From contig JAJNBA010000016.1 in the NCBI GenBank assembly GCA_021155985.1, positions 1 through 33,196 on the forward strand: a stretch of DNA of 33,196 nucleotides, written 5' to 3'. Made by a program: the position numbers and the translations under genes. This stretch comes from Actinomycetes bacterium. GTDB taxonomy: Bacteria > Actinomycetota > UBA4738 > HRBIN12. The notes beneath the pieces were generated by a model, which saw nothing but the letters and a program-made list of their open reading frames with translations, had not been told where the DNA came from and made no database searches. Positions 14,788-23,331 of the stretch are shown in pieces; the first letter of the stretch is position 1, and every line of letters begins with the position of its first letter.

Positions 14788-15988
14788 GCTCCTCGTCCTC
14801 TTCGATCCGAAGGAACAGCCCCGACTGCGGCTTCGGGTCGAAGTAGGTCGCCTTCGCCGGCATCTGCTCGTGCCGGTCGGCGACCTCGACGAACTGATCG
14901 AACGTCGGCGGCACCAGCGTGAATGCGGCGCCACCGTCCTCGTCGACCCGGCTCATGAGCTCTTCGACTGGTACCGCGTCCGAGACGAACTCGAGGTCCG
15001 GATCGCCGGCTTCCCCGAAGCCGAAGATCGGCTCCATCACGAGGCGATGGAGCCGCGAGACGTCCAGCGACTCCACGCCCGCCGTCGCCTCGCCGTCTCC
15101 GGGGGTGAGCCGGTACCATCGGCCTCCGGCATAGAGGCCGAAGACGCCGCGCTCCCCGGGCTGCGCGGCCACCTCCTCCACGGTCAGACGTTCGCGGAGT
15201 CGCTGCAGGAGCTCATCGACGCCGAGCGGAAGGGGTCCCACGACCCGGCGGTGGAAGCCCAGCATCCGAAGCTCCTCGTCGGGAAACAGGACGACGGGCA
15301 CGCCGGCCCTCTTCGGTCGGCCCGCTCGCTCCCAGAGCTCGACGGAGGCCATGGCCCGGTGATGACCGTCCGTGATGTAGAGGGGGTGGTTGTCGAGGCG
15401 TTCCCGGATCGTCTCGGCCGCGCTTGGGTCGTCGATCCGCCAGACCGTCTGCTCGAGATCGCCGGAGCGGAACCGTCGGAGCGGATCCGCTTCGGTCGTT
15501 GCGTGCACGATCTTCCGCACGTCATCATCCGCGCGGAACATCAAAGCCACGAGCGTCGAGCGAGCGCCGAGCCGGGCGAGATGCAGCCCCAAAGCGTCCA
15601 CGCGCTCGGGTTGGACCCCTTCGTGCCCGAGGATGCGGCCGTCGACGAATGCCTGAGGGGGCACCTCGCCGACGATGCCGGTCTGTTCGTGTTCGGCCGA
15701 GCGCAGGCGATAGACATAGAGGGCCGGTTCCGAGAATCCCTCGAAGAGGTCGGCATCGAGCAGCCGTCGCAGGGCCGCGACGTTCGCCTCGTCCAGCGCG
15801 GCCGGGTCGACCTCCTGGCCTTCCGGCGCGTCATCGGGCGTCCGCGACACGTGCAGCCAGGCGTATGGACGGTCGGCGAGGATCTCGGCTCGCTCTTCGC
15901 GCGAGAGCGCATCGTGCATCGGCGAAACGACGTGCTCCGCCCATTCGGGCCGGACGATCCGGGCGGGGAACGGGACGAGGGTGCTCAT
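14738..15988 (-). CDS. DUF1015-family protein (SerC-associated)
   Basis: A 416-residue cytoplasmic protein of the DUF1015 family. Recognisable family elements are the N-terminal PFPARIVRPEW...VVSPMHDAL, PYAWLHVSR, YVYRLR, and the central YITDGHHRAMAS, which resembles a ParB/sulfiredoxin-type nucleotide-binding motif; the C-terminal FDQFVEVADRHEQMPAKATYFDPKPQSGLFLR follows. A kinase-like role on serine or a phosphoserine-related substrate has been suggested for such proteins, but nothing here proves it. Its ATG overlaps the serC stop as ATGA (15985-15988), so it is the third gene of the serA-serC unit. Its 3' end overlaps the PuuD-GrpB gene by 50 nt. Confidence 0.85.
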   Translation of the reverse strand: MSTLVPFPARIVRPEWAEHVVSPMHDALSREERAEILADRPYAWLHVSRTPDDAPEGQEVDPAALDEANVAALRRLLDADLFEGFSEPALYVYRLRSAEHEQTGIVGEVPPQAFVDGRILGHEGVQPERVDALGLHLARLGARSTLVALMFRADDDVRKIVHATTEADPLRRFRSGDLEQTVWRIDDPSAAETIRERLDNHPLYITDGHHRAMASVELWERAGRPKRAGVPVVLFPDEELRMLGFHRRVVGPLPLGVDELLQRLRERLTVEEVAAQPGERGVFGLYAGGRWYRLTPGDGEATAGVESLDVSRLHRLVMEPIFGFGEAGDPDLEFVSDAVPVEELMSRVDEDGGAAFTLVPPTFDQFVEVADRHEQMPAKATYFDPKPQSGLFLRIEEDEELIGSERSGSPGSGSLG

Positions 15989-17064
15989 CCGGCGGAATCT
16001 CGGAACGCCGCCATGAACCCGACCAGGGAGTCGACCCCTTCGTCGGTCATCGCGTTGTAGATGCTCGCCCGGATCCCTCCCACGCTTCGATGGCCCTTGA
16101 GGTTCCTCATCCCGTGCTCCTCGGCTCCCGCGAGGAACGCCGCGTCGAGCTCGTTCGACGGTGTCCGGAACACGACGTTCATGTGCGATCGATGGGCGGG
16201 CTCAACGGGCGAGCGATAGAAGCCGTCGCTCCCGACGATCGCGTCGTAGACGGAGCCCGAGCGACGCGCCGCCCGCTCCTCCATCCCGGCCACGCCGCCT
16301 CGTTCTTTCATCCACCGGAGCACCTTCCCGGTGACGTAGATCGCGAACATCGGTGGTGTGTTCATCAGGCTGTGCTTGTCGGCGTGCGCGCCGAGACGCA
16401 GGTAGCTGGGGAGATCGGTGTGCATCTCCTCGAGGGCGGCCGTGCGCACGACCATCACCGCGAGGCCCGCGGGTCCCAGGTTCTTCTGCGCCCCGCCGTA
16501 GACGAGGTCGAACCGCTCCCACGGGATGGGACGGCTCAGGTAGTCGGACGACATGTCGCCCACGAGCGGGAGATCGATGTCGGGGAACGACGACATCCGG
16601 ATCCCCTCGATCGTCTCGTTCGAGGTGACATGCAGGTAGCGCGTGTCAGGCCGCAGCTCGAGCTCGTCGTCCGACGGCATCCGCGAGAACGCGATCGACT
16701 CTCCGTCCCACGCTGCGTACGCCTCGCCCCACGCGGCCGCGTCCTTCAACGCGCCCTTCCCCCACGTCCCCGACCGGACGTACCCCGCGCTCGCACCTTC
16801 CCCGAGCAGGTTCATCGGCACCACGGCGAACTGGAGGGTCGCGCCACCCTGCAGGAACAGGATCGTGAAGTCGTCGGGCACGGCGGCGTTCTCTCGGAAG
16901 AGGGTCAGCGCGTCCTCGTGGACGGCCTCGTACTCCGCGCTCCGATGGCTCATCTCGATCACGGACATCCCGGAACCCTCGAAGTCGAGGAGCTCGCCCT
17001 GCACCTCCTCCAGCACGTCGAGCGGGAGCGTGCAGGGGCCGGCGCAGAAGTTGTGGATCCTCAC
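15985..17064 (-). CDS. serC: phosphoserine aminotransferase
   Basis: SerC converts 3-phosphohydroxypyruvate plus glutamate to O-phosphoserine. The 359-residue fold-type I aminotransferase shows the N-terminal FCAGPCTLP, MSVIEMSHRS, FLQGGATLQFA, and the PLP lysine K194 in YGGAQKNLGPAG. The C-terminal EHGMRNLKGHRSVGGIRASIYNAM matches SerC substrate phosphate binding. Its start overlaps the serA stop by 4 nt (ATGA, 17061-17064) and its stop overlaps the DUF1015 start likewise, so the three genes are almost certainly one operon with coupled translation. Confidence 0.96.
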   Translation of the reverse strand: MRIHNFCAGPCTLPLDVLEEVQGELLDFEGSGMSVIEMSHRSAEYEAVHEDALTLFRENAAVPDDFTILFLQGGATLQFAVVPMNLLGEGASAGYVRSGTWGKGALKDAAAWGEAYAAWDGESIAFSRMPSDDELELRPDTRYLHVTSNETIEGIRMSSFPDIDLPLVGDMSSDYLSRPIPWERFDLVYGGAQKNLGPAGLAVMVVRTAALEEMHTDLPSYLRLGAHADKHSLMNTPPMFAIYVTGKVLRWMKERGGVAGMEERAARRSGSVYDAIVGSDGFYRSPVEPAHRSHMNVVFRTPSNELDAAFLAGAEEHGMRNLKGHRSVGGIRASIYNAMTDEGVDSLVGFMAAFRDSAG

Positions 17065-18278
17065 GTCGGCCGGCGGTCCGTCGGAACGGCGGAGACGTGG
17101 ATCACGTCGTCCAGCCCTTCCAGGGCGGCGATCAGGTCGGGTCCCACGTCGCCGACGACGTCGATCGTGGCGACGGCAGCGTTCCTTCCCTCGAAGACCC
17201 GGTTCTCCATCTGCTCGACGTTCAGGTCACGGCGGCGAAGGATGTCGAAGACGCCCGCGAGCACGCCCACTCGGTCGAGGTGTCGCACGTGGAGCGTGTG
17301 GGTCCCGAGCCGCGTGGGAGCGAGGTTCACGCAGTTGAGGATCTCGCCTCTGACGTATGCCTCGATGATCTCCACGACCCCGTCGGCGACGGCCTTCTGG
17401 GCTTGGGCCGTCGACGCTCCGATGTGATGCGTCCCGACCACGCGGGGATGTTGCGCGAGCGGTGACGACCACGAGGCGGAGCCTGATCCGGGCTCGCCTG
17501 GATAGACATCGAGGCCGGCTCTGAGCTCGCGGGTCTCGAGGGCATCGAGCAGCGCGGCCTCGTCCACGACGTTCCCGCGCGACGTGTTGAGCAAGATCGC
17601 GCCCTCCTTCATGGCTCCGAGGACGCGGGCATCGAACATCGATTCCGTCTCCGGGGACGAGGGCACGTGGATCGAGACCACGTCCGACGTCCCCACGAGC
17701 TCCTCGAGCGAGTCGACGAGCTCGATCTCGAGCGCCTTGATCCGCTCTTCGGCGACCTCGTCCCGATCCTTTCGGACCGCCCGGAGAGCCATGCCGAACG
17801 CGCCCGCGCGTTCGGCGACCGCGAACCCGATCTCGCCGAGCCCGACGATGCCCATGACCTTCCCGAACAGACCGTCGGCCTTCCCGTAGGCGGACTTGTT
17901 CCACTCTCCGGCGCGCAGATCGGCGACGTTGTCCGGGATCCGACGGTCGATCGCGAGGAGGAGCCCCATCGTGAGCTCGGCGACGGCGATCGCGTTGCGG
18001 CCCGGCACGTTCGTCACGTAGATCCCGACCTCGGACGCGGCCTCGACATCGATCGTGTTGGTCCCGGCGCCGGCCCGCACGATCAGCTCCAGGGCGTTGC
18101 CCGCCTCGACGGCCGCCGCTGTCACTTTCGTGCTCCTCACGACCAGGGCCTGGAAGCCCGGCATCCGATCGGGCAGGTCGTCGGAGGAGAGCTTCGGCTC
18201 GAGGACGCAGTCGTGACCGCGCTCGGCGAGGATCTCCACGGTCGAGGGGTGGATCGCGTCGGCGAGGAGCACCTTCAT
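17061..18278 (-). CDS. serA: D-3-phosphoglycerate dehydrogenase with ACT domain
   Basis: SerA makes 3-phosphohydroxypyruvate, the first step of serine synthesis. Of 405 residues, 1-320 form the D-2-hydroxyacid dehydrogenase core: catalytic R234 (NTSRG), E262 (YPGEP) and H285 (HHIGAST), dinucleotide loop GLGEIG (146-151). Residues about 330-400 form an ACT domain for serine feedback. After the second strand the sequence reads ALRAVRKDRDE, lacking the usual acidic residue that binds the NAD ribose, which leaves cofactor choice open. It heads the serA-serC-DUF1015 operon. A TTGTTC/TTAGCT promoter ends 7 nt before the ATG and no Shine-Dalgarno is seen. Confidence 0.94.
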   Translation of the reverse strand: MKVLLADAIHPSTVEILAERGHDCVLEPKLSSDDLPDRMPGFQALVVRSTKVTAAAVEAGNALELIVRAGAGTNTIDVEAASEVGIYVTNVPGRNAIAVAELTMGLLLAIDRRIPDNVADLRAGEWNKSAYGKADGLFGKVMGIVGLGEIGFAVAERAGAFGMALRAVRKDRDEVAEERIKALEIELVDSLEELVGTSDVVSIHVPSSPETESMFDARVLGAMKEGAILLNTSRGNVVDEAALLDALETRELRAGLDVYPGEPGSGSASWSSPLAQHPRVVGTHHIGASTAQAQKAVADGVVEIIEAYVRGEILNCVNLAPTRLGTHTLHVRHLDRVGVLAGVFDILRRRDLNVEQMENRVFEGRNAAVATIDVVGDVGPDLIAALEGLDDVIHVSAVPTDRRPT

Positions 18279-18285
18279 GCCTGGG

Positions 18286-18315
18286 AGCTAAGCAGAACGG
18301 GCAGATCAGGAACAA
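18286..18315 (-). promoter_or_regulatory. candidate leaderless promoter of serA
   Basis: On the minus strand TTGTTC (18310-18315), an 18-nt spacer and TTAGCT (18286-18291) stand 7 nt before the ATG of serA. Spacing suits initiation at or next to the start codon. Confidence 0.5.
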
Positions 18316-18365
18316 GCCGGAACGCACCGCCGAGCGCCGTTCACGTCCCGCGAACCGGGAGGGGC

Positions 18366-18381
18366 TGACCCGAAAGGGTCA
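18366..18381 (+). promoter_or_regulatory. inverted repeat, possible operator for the ABC importer
   Basis: TGACCC and GGGTCA are perfect inverted repeats separated by GAAA. The site lies just upstream of the candidate promoter for the importer and within the divergent serA/importer region, so a dimeric regulator could act on either gene. Confidence 0.4.
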
Positions 18382-18385
18382 TGGC

Positions 18386-18419
18386 TTGCCTGGCGCTCTC
18401 AAGCCCCCAGTGCTATACA
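18386..18419 (+). promoter_or_regulatory. candidate extended -10 promoter of the ABC importer
   Basis: TGCTATACA contains TATACA (18414-18419) with the TGn extension. TTGCCT (18386-18391) lies 22 nt upstream, too far for a normal -35, so the extended -10 would have to carry recognition. The next gene element is the leader ORF at 18480. Confidence 0.42.
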
Positions 18420-18479
18420 AACCATCGGATTGAGTGGTGGTTCAACCAGGTCACGCCATCCGAGGGAGAGGAGTCTCCG

Positions 18480-18533
18480 ATGTGGGGGCTGATCCCATCC
18501 CCGGACGAGTCCGAAGGGTGTGGGGCGAGATGA
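18480..18533 (+). CDS. candidate 17-codon leader ORF coupled to the binding protein
   Basis: An ATG at 18480 has a strong purine-rich Shine-Dalgarno (GGGAGAGGAG, 18464-18473) 6 nt upstream and encodes MWGLIPSPDESEGCGAR. Its TGA (18531-18533) overlaps the ATG of the binding-protein gene (18530-18532) as ATGA. The binding-protein start itself has only a weak GGGGCG before it. The layout fits translational coupling, where ribosomes finishing the leader restart on the importer gene. There is no run of one amino acid that would mark a classical attenuation peptide. It could still be chance in GC-rich DNA. Confidence 0.5.
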   Translation: MWGLIPSPDESEGCGAR

Positions 18534-20332
18534 AGCAGAAGCGTCAGAAGGTCACCGCGTCGCTGGTGCTCGCGATCGTTTTGGGGATGCTCGTCCAGGG
18601 GGCGGCCATCGGCCAGGACGCCAGCCCCTCTGCCGAGGACGAGAAGATCACGTTCACCGTCGGGATGACCAACGACGCGGTCACGTTCAACCCGATGTTC
18701 ATGATCGAGACGCCCGAGTACTCCACCGCGGACATGATGTGGGAGACCTTCCTCGGCTGGGAGCAGGAGGACTTCGACACGAAGAGCCACCTGGCGACCG
18801 ACTGGGAGCAGAGCGAAGACGGGCTCACCTGGACGTTCACGATCCGCGACGACGTGACCTGGCACGACGGTGAGCCCTTCACAGCCGGCGACATCGCCTA
18901 CACGTTCAACTGGATCCTCGATAAGAAGGTCGGGAACTTCATCGACTACCTTCCGTTCACGGACGAGATCACCGCGCCCGACGACACGACGCTCGTATGG
19001 AAGACGACGGTCCCGACCGGCGCCCCCGTCTACCCCCCCTACGTTTACATCTTGCCGGAGCATGTCCTAAGCCAGTACGAATCCAAGGCCGACTTCAAGA
19101 AGTGGAAGGGCTTCCCGGACCCGATCGGCACAGGACCGTACAAGCTCGTCGAGTGGCGTCGCGGCGATTTCTGGCGCCTCGAGGCCAATCCCGACTACTG
19201 GGGCGGAGCGCCGGAGATCGACGAGTTCGTGTTCCGCGTGTTCCAGAACGAAGACGCGATGATCGAAGCCCTGAAGCAAGGCGAGATCGACTTCGCCGAT
19301 GACATCAGCGCGAACCTGTTCGATTCGATCATCGACGAGCCAGACATCACGGCGAACGTCGGGAACCCGACCACGTTCACCCAGATGAGCTTCAACCAGT
19401 GCACGAACGACGTCGCGTACTGCGCGGACGAAGGGTTCAACCACCATCCCGCGACGACGGACCCGGCCTTCCGTCTCGCGGTGGAGCACGCGATCGACCG
19501 CGACGTGCTGGTCGATCGGGTCAGGCTGGGGTACGGGGAACCCGGGTACACGGTGATCCCGTCGCCCAAGTGGCATGCGGATCCCGAGAACGTGATCGCC
19601 TACGATCCCGAGGAGGCGAACCGGATCCTCGATGACGCGGGGTATACCGACAGCGACGGCGACGGGATCCGCGAGCACCCGAGCGGAGAGCCGATGGAGC
19701 TGCGGTTCATCGTCCGGACCGAGGCTCCGGAAACGATCGACGCCGGCGAGTTCATCGTGGAGTGGCTCCGCGATATCGGCGTGTCGCTGAAAACCGAGGC
19801 GGTGAACGACAACAGGCTCACCGATGTCTGGTACACGAACGACTGGGACATGTACATCTGGGGCTGGGGCGTCGAACCTGATCCCAACTTCCAACTCTCG
19901 ACGTACACGTCGTCCCAGTGCGGCATCTGGAGCGATACCTGCTACTCGAACGAGGAATACGACCAGCTGTTCAAGGATCAGCAGAGCGCGGCGTCCCTCG
20001 AGGAACGCGAGTCGCTCGTCGCCCAGATGCAGAACGTCCTCTACGAAGACCGTCCTGAGCTGGTGCTCTGGTACGACAACTACCTGCAGGCCTACCGGAG
20101 CGACCTGTGGGCGGGCTTCGTCAAGCAGCCCACCGCGGACGGATCGATCCTGTTCCAGTACGGCTACTACTCCCTGCTGAACATCCATCCTGCCTCCGAA
20201 GGGGGAGGATCGGCGGGTGGCGAGGACGGCGGCGGCATCTCCCCGGTCCTGTGGATCGCGATCGCTGCCGTCGTGGTCGTGGTGATCGGCGTCGTCGTCA
20301 TGCGACGGCGACGCGCCGAAGAGGAGGCGTGA
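18530..20332 (+). CDS. peptide ABC transporter substrate-binding protein (SBP_bac_5), C-terminally anchored
   Basis: A 600-residue extracellular solute-binding protein of the DppA/OppA type. The signal peptide is MKQKRQKVTASLVLAIVLGMLVQGAAIG, without a lipobox cysteine. Family motifs include LATDWEQSEDGLTWTF, the DVTWHDGEPFTAGDIAYTFNWI block and PIGTGPYKLVEW. After a Gly/Ser-rich linker the C-terminus has one hydrophobic helix (WIAIAAVVVVVIGVVVM) followed by RRRR, a membrane anchor in place of the usual lipid. The ATG at 18530 was chosen because it places the signal peptide first; the open frame starts earlier at 18434. Four transporter genes follow. Substrate is peptide-like but not known. 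Confidence 0.9.
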   Translation: MKQKRQKVTASLVLAIVLGMLVQGAAIGQDASPSAEDEKITFTVGMTNDAVTFNPMFMIETPEYSTADMMWETFLGWEQEDFDTKSHLATDWEQSEDGLTWTFTIRDDVTWHDGEPFTAGDIAYTFNWILDKKVGNFIDYLPFTDEITAPDDTTLVWKTTVPTGAPVYPPYVYILPEHVLSQYESKADFKKWKGFPDPIGTGPYKLVEWRRGDFWRLEANPDYWGGAPEIDEFVFRVFQNEDAMIEALKQGEIDFADDISANLFDSIIDEPDITANVGNPTTFTQMSFNQCTNDVAYCADEGFNHHPATTDPAFRLAVEHAIDRDVLVDRVRLGYGEPGYTVIPSPKWHADPENVIAYDPEEANRILDDAGYTDSDGDGIREHPSGEPMELRFIVRTEAPETIDAGEFIVEWLRDIGVSLKTEAVNDNRLTDVWYTNDWDMYIWGWGVEPDPNFQLSTYTSSQCGIWSDTCYSNEEYDQLFKDQQSAASLEERESLVAQMQNVLYEDRPELVLWYDNYLQAYRSDLWAGFVKQPTADGSILFQYGYYSLLNIHPASEGGGSAGGEDGGGISPVLWIAIAAVVVVVIGVVVMRRRRAEEEA

Positions 20333-20393
20333 GGCCAGCAGCGTACGAACGAGCCCGACCGAGTAGGAGAGGGAAGGGGATCCGGCAGCCGGG

Positions 20394-21380
20394 GTGGGGA
20401 CGCGTCAGTACGTCATACGCAAGATCGTGCAGGCGTTCGTCACCCTGCTCGCCATCCTGATCTTCAACTTCTTCCTCTTCCGCGTGTGGTCGCCTGGGGA
20501 CCCGGTGTCGTTCCTGACGCGAGGTCAGGGCTTCAACCTCTCGCTCGAGGAGCGAGCGGCGGTGATCGAGGAATACGGGCTCGACAAGTCGACGTGGGGA
20601 CAGTTCACGGAGTACATGAAGGACACCTTCACGGGCAAGCTCGGTGTCTCCAGCTTCTATCAGGGCGAGAGCGTGATGGCGATCTTCTTCCGCTTCCTCA
20701 CTCCGACGCTGCTGCTGGTCGGGATCTCGACGATGATCTCGATGGTCGTCGGCATCTGGATGGGGATCCGGTCCGGCTGGCGACGAGGCAGCAAGTTCGA
20801 TCGGGGCTCGATGTTCTTCTCGCTGATCCTGTACTCGATGCCGGAGTTCTGGCTCGGGATGCTGCTGCTGATGCTCTTCTCCTCGCAACTCGGCTGGTTC
20901 CCGGTGGGAGGCCGCGTGTCAACGAACGTGAGCTCGATGGGCACGCTCGAGTACTTCACAGACGTGGCCGAGCATCTCTTCCTGCCCGTCCTCACCCTCG
21001 CGCTCGGGTACCTGGGTGAGTTCTACCTCCTGATGCGATCGTCGTTGCTCGACGTGCTCGGTGAGGACTACATCACGACGGCCAGAGCGAAGGGCGTGCT
21101 CGAGAGGAACGTCCTGAACCGTCACGCCGTTCGCAACGCCCTGCTGCCGACGGTGACGCTGATCGCGCTGTCCTTCGGATACGTGATCGGTGGGGCGATC
21201 ACGGTGGAAGTGGTGTTCTCTTATCAGGGCCTCGGGCTCTTGACCTACACGGCGATCGTGGCGAAGGACTACTGGCTTCTCCAGGGCTTGTTCCTGTTCT
21301 TCAGCCTCGCGGTGATCGCCTTCAACCTCGTGTCGGACCTCGTGTACGCGTACCTCGATCCCAGGGTCCGGGAGGCCTAG
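20394..21380 (+). CDS. peptide ABC transporter permease, DppB-like
   Basis: A 328-residue inner-membrane permease with about six helices. The first helix is QAFVTLLAILIFNFFLFRVW, followed by the periplasmic-type loop with PGDPV. The cytoplasmic coupling (EAA) loop is EDYITTARAKGVLERNVLNRHAVRNALLP, which contacts the ATPases. The C-terminal YAYLDPRVRE is typical of DppB/OppB. I used the GTG at 20394; the nearest purine-rich stretch (AGGAGAGGGAAGGGG) is farther upstream than ideal. It follows the binding-protein gene by 61 nt and precedes DppC-like by 2 nt. Confidence 0.92.
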   Translation: MGTRQYVIRKIVQAFVTLLAILIFNFFLFRVWSPGDPVSFLTRGQGFNLSLEERAAVIEEYGLDKSTWGQFTEYMKDTFTGKLGVSSFYQGESVMAIFFRFLTPTLLLVGISTMISMVVGIWMGIRSGWRRGSKFDRGSMFFSLILYSMPEFWLGMLLLMLFSSQLGWFPVGGRVSTNVSSMGTLEYFTDVAEHLFLPVLTLALGYLGEFYLLMRSSLLDVLGEDYITTARAKGVLERNVLNRHAVRNALLPTVTLIALSFGYVIGGAITVEVVFSYQGLGLLTYTAIVAKDYWLLQGLFLFFSLAVIAFNLVSDLVYAYLDPRVREA

Positions 21381-21382
21381 GC

Positions 21383-22345
21383 ATGCAACCGCCGCCCCTT
21401 CACGTCGGAGCCGAACCACCTCCGCAGCCGGTCCTGGAGGAGGAACCGCCGCCACCGCCCGGCTCGCCGCGTCATATCGCATGGGCCAGACGCCGAGCGG
21501 CGGTCCGTCAGTTCTGGGCCGCCTACCGGAAGGACAAGATGGGCCTCGCCGGTCTGTCGATCCTCCTCGTGTTCATCGCGGTCGCGATCTACGCCGTCTT
21601 CGCTGATGACACAGGCTTGAGCATCACGGAGGCGACGGGGCCTCGATTGGATCCGCCGAGTCTCGAGTATCCCTTCGGGACCGACATCCAGGGCCGATCC
21701 GTGTTCACGCTGACGCTCCACGGATCGAAGATCTCGCTGTTGGTTGGCCTCTCGGCGACCGTGATCACGATGGTGATCGGGTCGGCTGTCGGTCTGATCG
21801 CCGGATTCCGCGGCGGATGGATCGACCAGCTCCTGATGCGCATCACGGACTGGGGCCTCGTGATCCCGTGGCTGATGCTCGCGATCTCGCTCGCGGCGAT
21901 CTTCGGGCAGTCGCTGTTCGTGATCATCCTCGTGATCGGGCTCACGACCTGGCCCAGCACGGCCCGCCTCGTGCGTTCGCAGACCCTGTCCGTCCGGGAG
22001 CGGCCATACGTGGAGCGCTCCCGCGCCTTGGGAGCGAGCAACTGGCACTTGGTGTCGCGACACGTCCTTCCGAACGTGATGCCGGTGATCATGGCGAACA
22101 CGGTCCTGATCGTCGCGATCGCGATCCTCTCGGAGACGGCCCTCTCCTTCCTCGGGCTCGGAGACCCTCTGGGCAAGTCGTGGGGGTCGATCCTCGAGCG
22201 AGCGTCCGACGGTGGAGCCGCGACCAGGGGCGCTTGGTGGTGGCTCGGTGCGCCCGGCCTCTGCATCGTCCTCGTCGTGCTCGCGTTCACGATGATCGGG
22301 TTCGCCCTCGACCAGATCATCAATCCGAGGCTTCGCGAACGATGA
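21383..22345 (+). CDS. peptide ABC transporter permease, DppC-like
   Basis: A 320-residue partner permease. A cytoplasmic proline/glutamate-rich N-terminus of about 35 residues precedes the conserved FWAAYRKDKMGLAGLSILLVF. The EYPFGTDIQGRSVF segment and the EAA loop VERSRALGASNWHLVSRHVLPNVMP are standard for DppC/OppC, as is ALSFLGLGDPLGKSWG. Its stop overlaps the next ATG as ATGA (22342-22345). It pairs with the DppB-like permease to form the transmembrane channel. Confidence 0.93.
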   Translation: MQPPPLHVGAEPPPQPVLEEEPPPPPGSPRHIAWARRRAAVRQFWAAYRKDKMGLAGLSILLVFIAVAIYAVFADDTGLSITEATGPRLDPPSLEYPFGTDIQGRSVFTLTLHGSKISLLVGLSATVITMVIGSAVGLIAGFRGGWIDQLLMRITDWGLVIPWLMLAISLAAIFGQSLFVIILVIGLTTWPSTARLVRSQTLSVRERPYVERSRALGASNWHLVSRHVLPNVMPVIMANTVLIVAIAILSETALSFLGLGDPLGKSWGSILERASDGGAATRGAWWWLGAPGLCIVLVVLAFTMIGFALDQIINPRLRER

Positions 22346-23331
22346 GCACGCTCTCCATCAGGGATCTGTCCGTGACGTACCGAACGTCCTCCGGGGACGT
22401 GCCGGCCGTTCGCACCGTGGACCTCGAGATCGAGAAGGGCGAGGTCGTGGGGCTCGCCGGCGAATCGGGGTGCGGGAAGTCCACGATCGCCGGCGCCATC
22501 CTCCGCCTCCTGCCCCGGCGGACGAACGTGGCCGGCCAGATCCTCCTGGACGGCGAGAACGTGCTTGAGATGAGCCCTCGGAAGCTCCGGGCGGTGCGCT
22601 GGGCAGGAGCATCGATCGTCTTCCAGGGTGCGATGCACGCTTTGAATCCCGTGAGACGGGTAGGCGAGCAGATCGCGGAGGCGGTCGAGACCCATGGGCT
22701 CGCCCGGGAGCGGGAGGCCCGGATCCGCGCCGGGGTGCTCCTGGAGGAGGTCGGCCTCCCGCCTCGACGGGCCGGTGACTACCCGCACGAGCTGTCGGGC
22801 GGACAGCGCCAGCGCGTGATGATCGCTATGGCGCTGGCCTGCAATCCGAAGCTGGTGATCGCCGACGAGCCGACCACCGCGCTGGACGTGATGGTGCAGG
22901 CGCAGGTCCTCGCGCTGCTGAAGCGACTCCAGCGGGAGTTCGGACTGGCGATGCTGTTCATCACCCACGACCTCTCCGTGCTGGTGGAGGTCGCCGACCG
23001 GCTCGCCGTGATGTACGCGGGGAAGATCATCGAGGAAGGGCCGGCACGGACGGTCTTCCACGATCCACAGCACCCCTACACACGAGCGCTCGCCGACGCG
23101 TTCCCCGAGATCGGCGACGAGCGGTTCCGCGGCCGTCCTTCGGGCCTGGGCGGCGACCCACCAGACCCGCAGCACATCCCCGAGGGGTGTCCGTTCCACC
23201 CGCGTTGCCCGCAGGTCTTCGAACCGTGTCCCACTGTCAAGCCCAGGCTCTTCACGGCCGGGGAGAACCGACGAGCTGCCTGCCTGCTGGTGGATGAAGC
23301 CTACGTAGCGGCCGCGGAGCGAGACGCATGA
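22342..23331 (+). CDS. peptide ABC transporter ATPase, DppD-like
   Basis: A 329-residue ATPase. Walker A is GESGCGKS (40-47), the signature is LSGGQRQR, Walker B is [12 protein letters not shown], and the switch histidine is in FITHDLS. The C-terminal oligopeptide-transporter extension has [13 protein letters not shown] and AACLL, four cysteines of the kind reported to hold an iron-sulfur cluster in some DppD proteins. Start and stop both overlap neighbours by 4 nt, so it is translated as part of the operon. It powers uptake together with the DppF-like ATPase. Confidence 0.94.
   Translation: MSTLSIRDLSVTYRTSSGDVPAVRTVDLEIEKGEVVGLAGESGCGKSTIAGAILRLLPRRTNVAGQILLDGENVLEMSPRKLRAVRWAGASIVFQGAMHALNPVRRVGEQIAEAVETHGLAREREARIRAGVLLEEVGLPPRRAGDYPHELSGGQRQRVMIAMALACNPKLVIADEPTTALDVMVQAQVLALLKRLQREFGLAMLFITHDLSVLVEVADRLAVMYAGKIIEEGPARTVFHDPQHPYTRALADAFPEIGDERFRGRPSGLGGDPPDPQHIPEGCPFHPRCPQVFEPCPTVKPRLFTAGENRRAACLLVDEAYVAAAERDA

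Noticed and set aside
15424-17427. 667-residue plus-strand frame opposite DUF1015, serC and serA
   Set aside because: Long only because high GC removes stops; it spans three real genes and has no domain.
18434-18529. Upstream GTG start for the binding protein
   Set aside because: It would add 32 residues before a clear signal peptide; the ATG at 18530 fits export.
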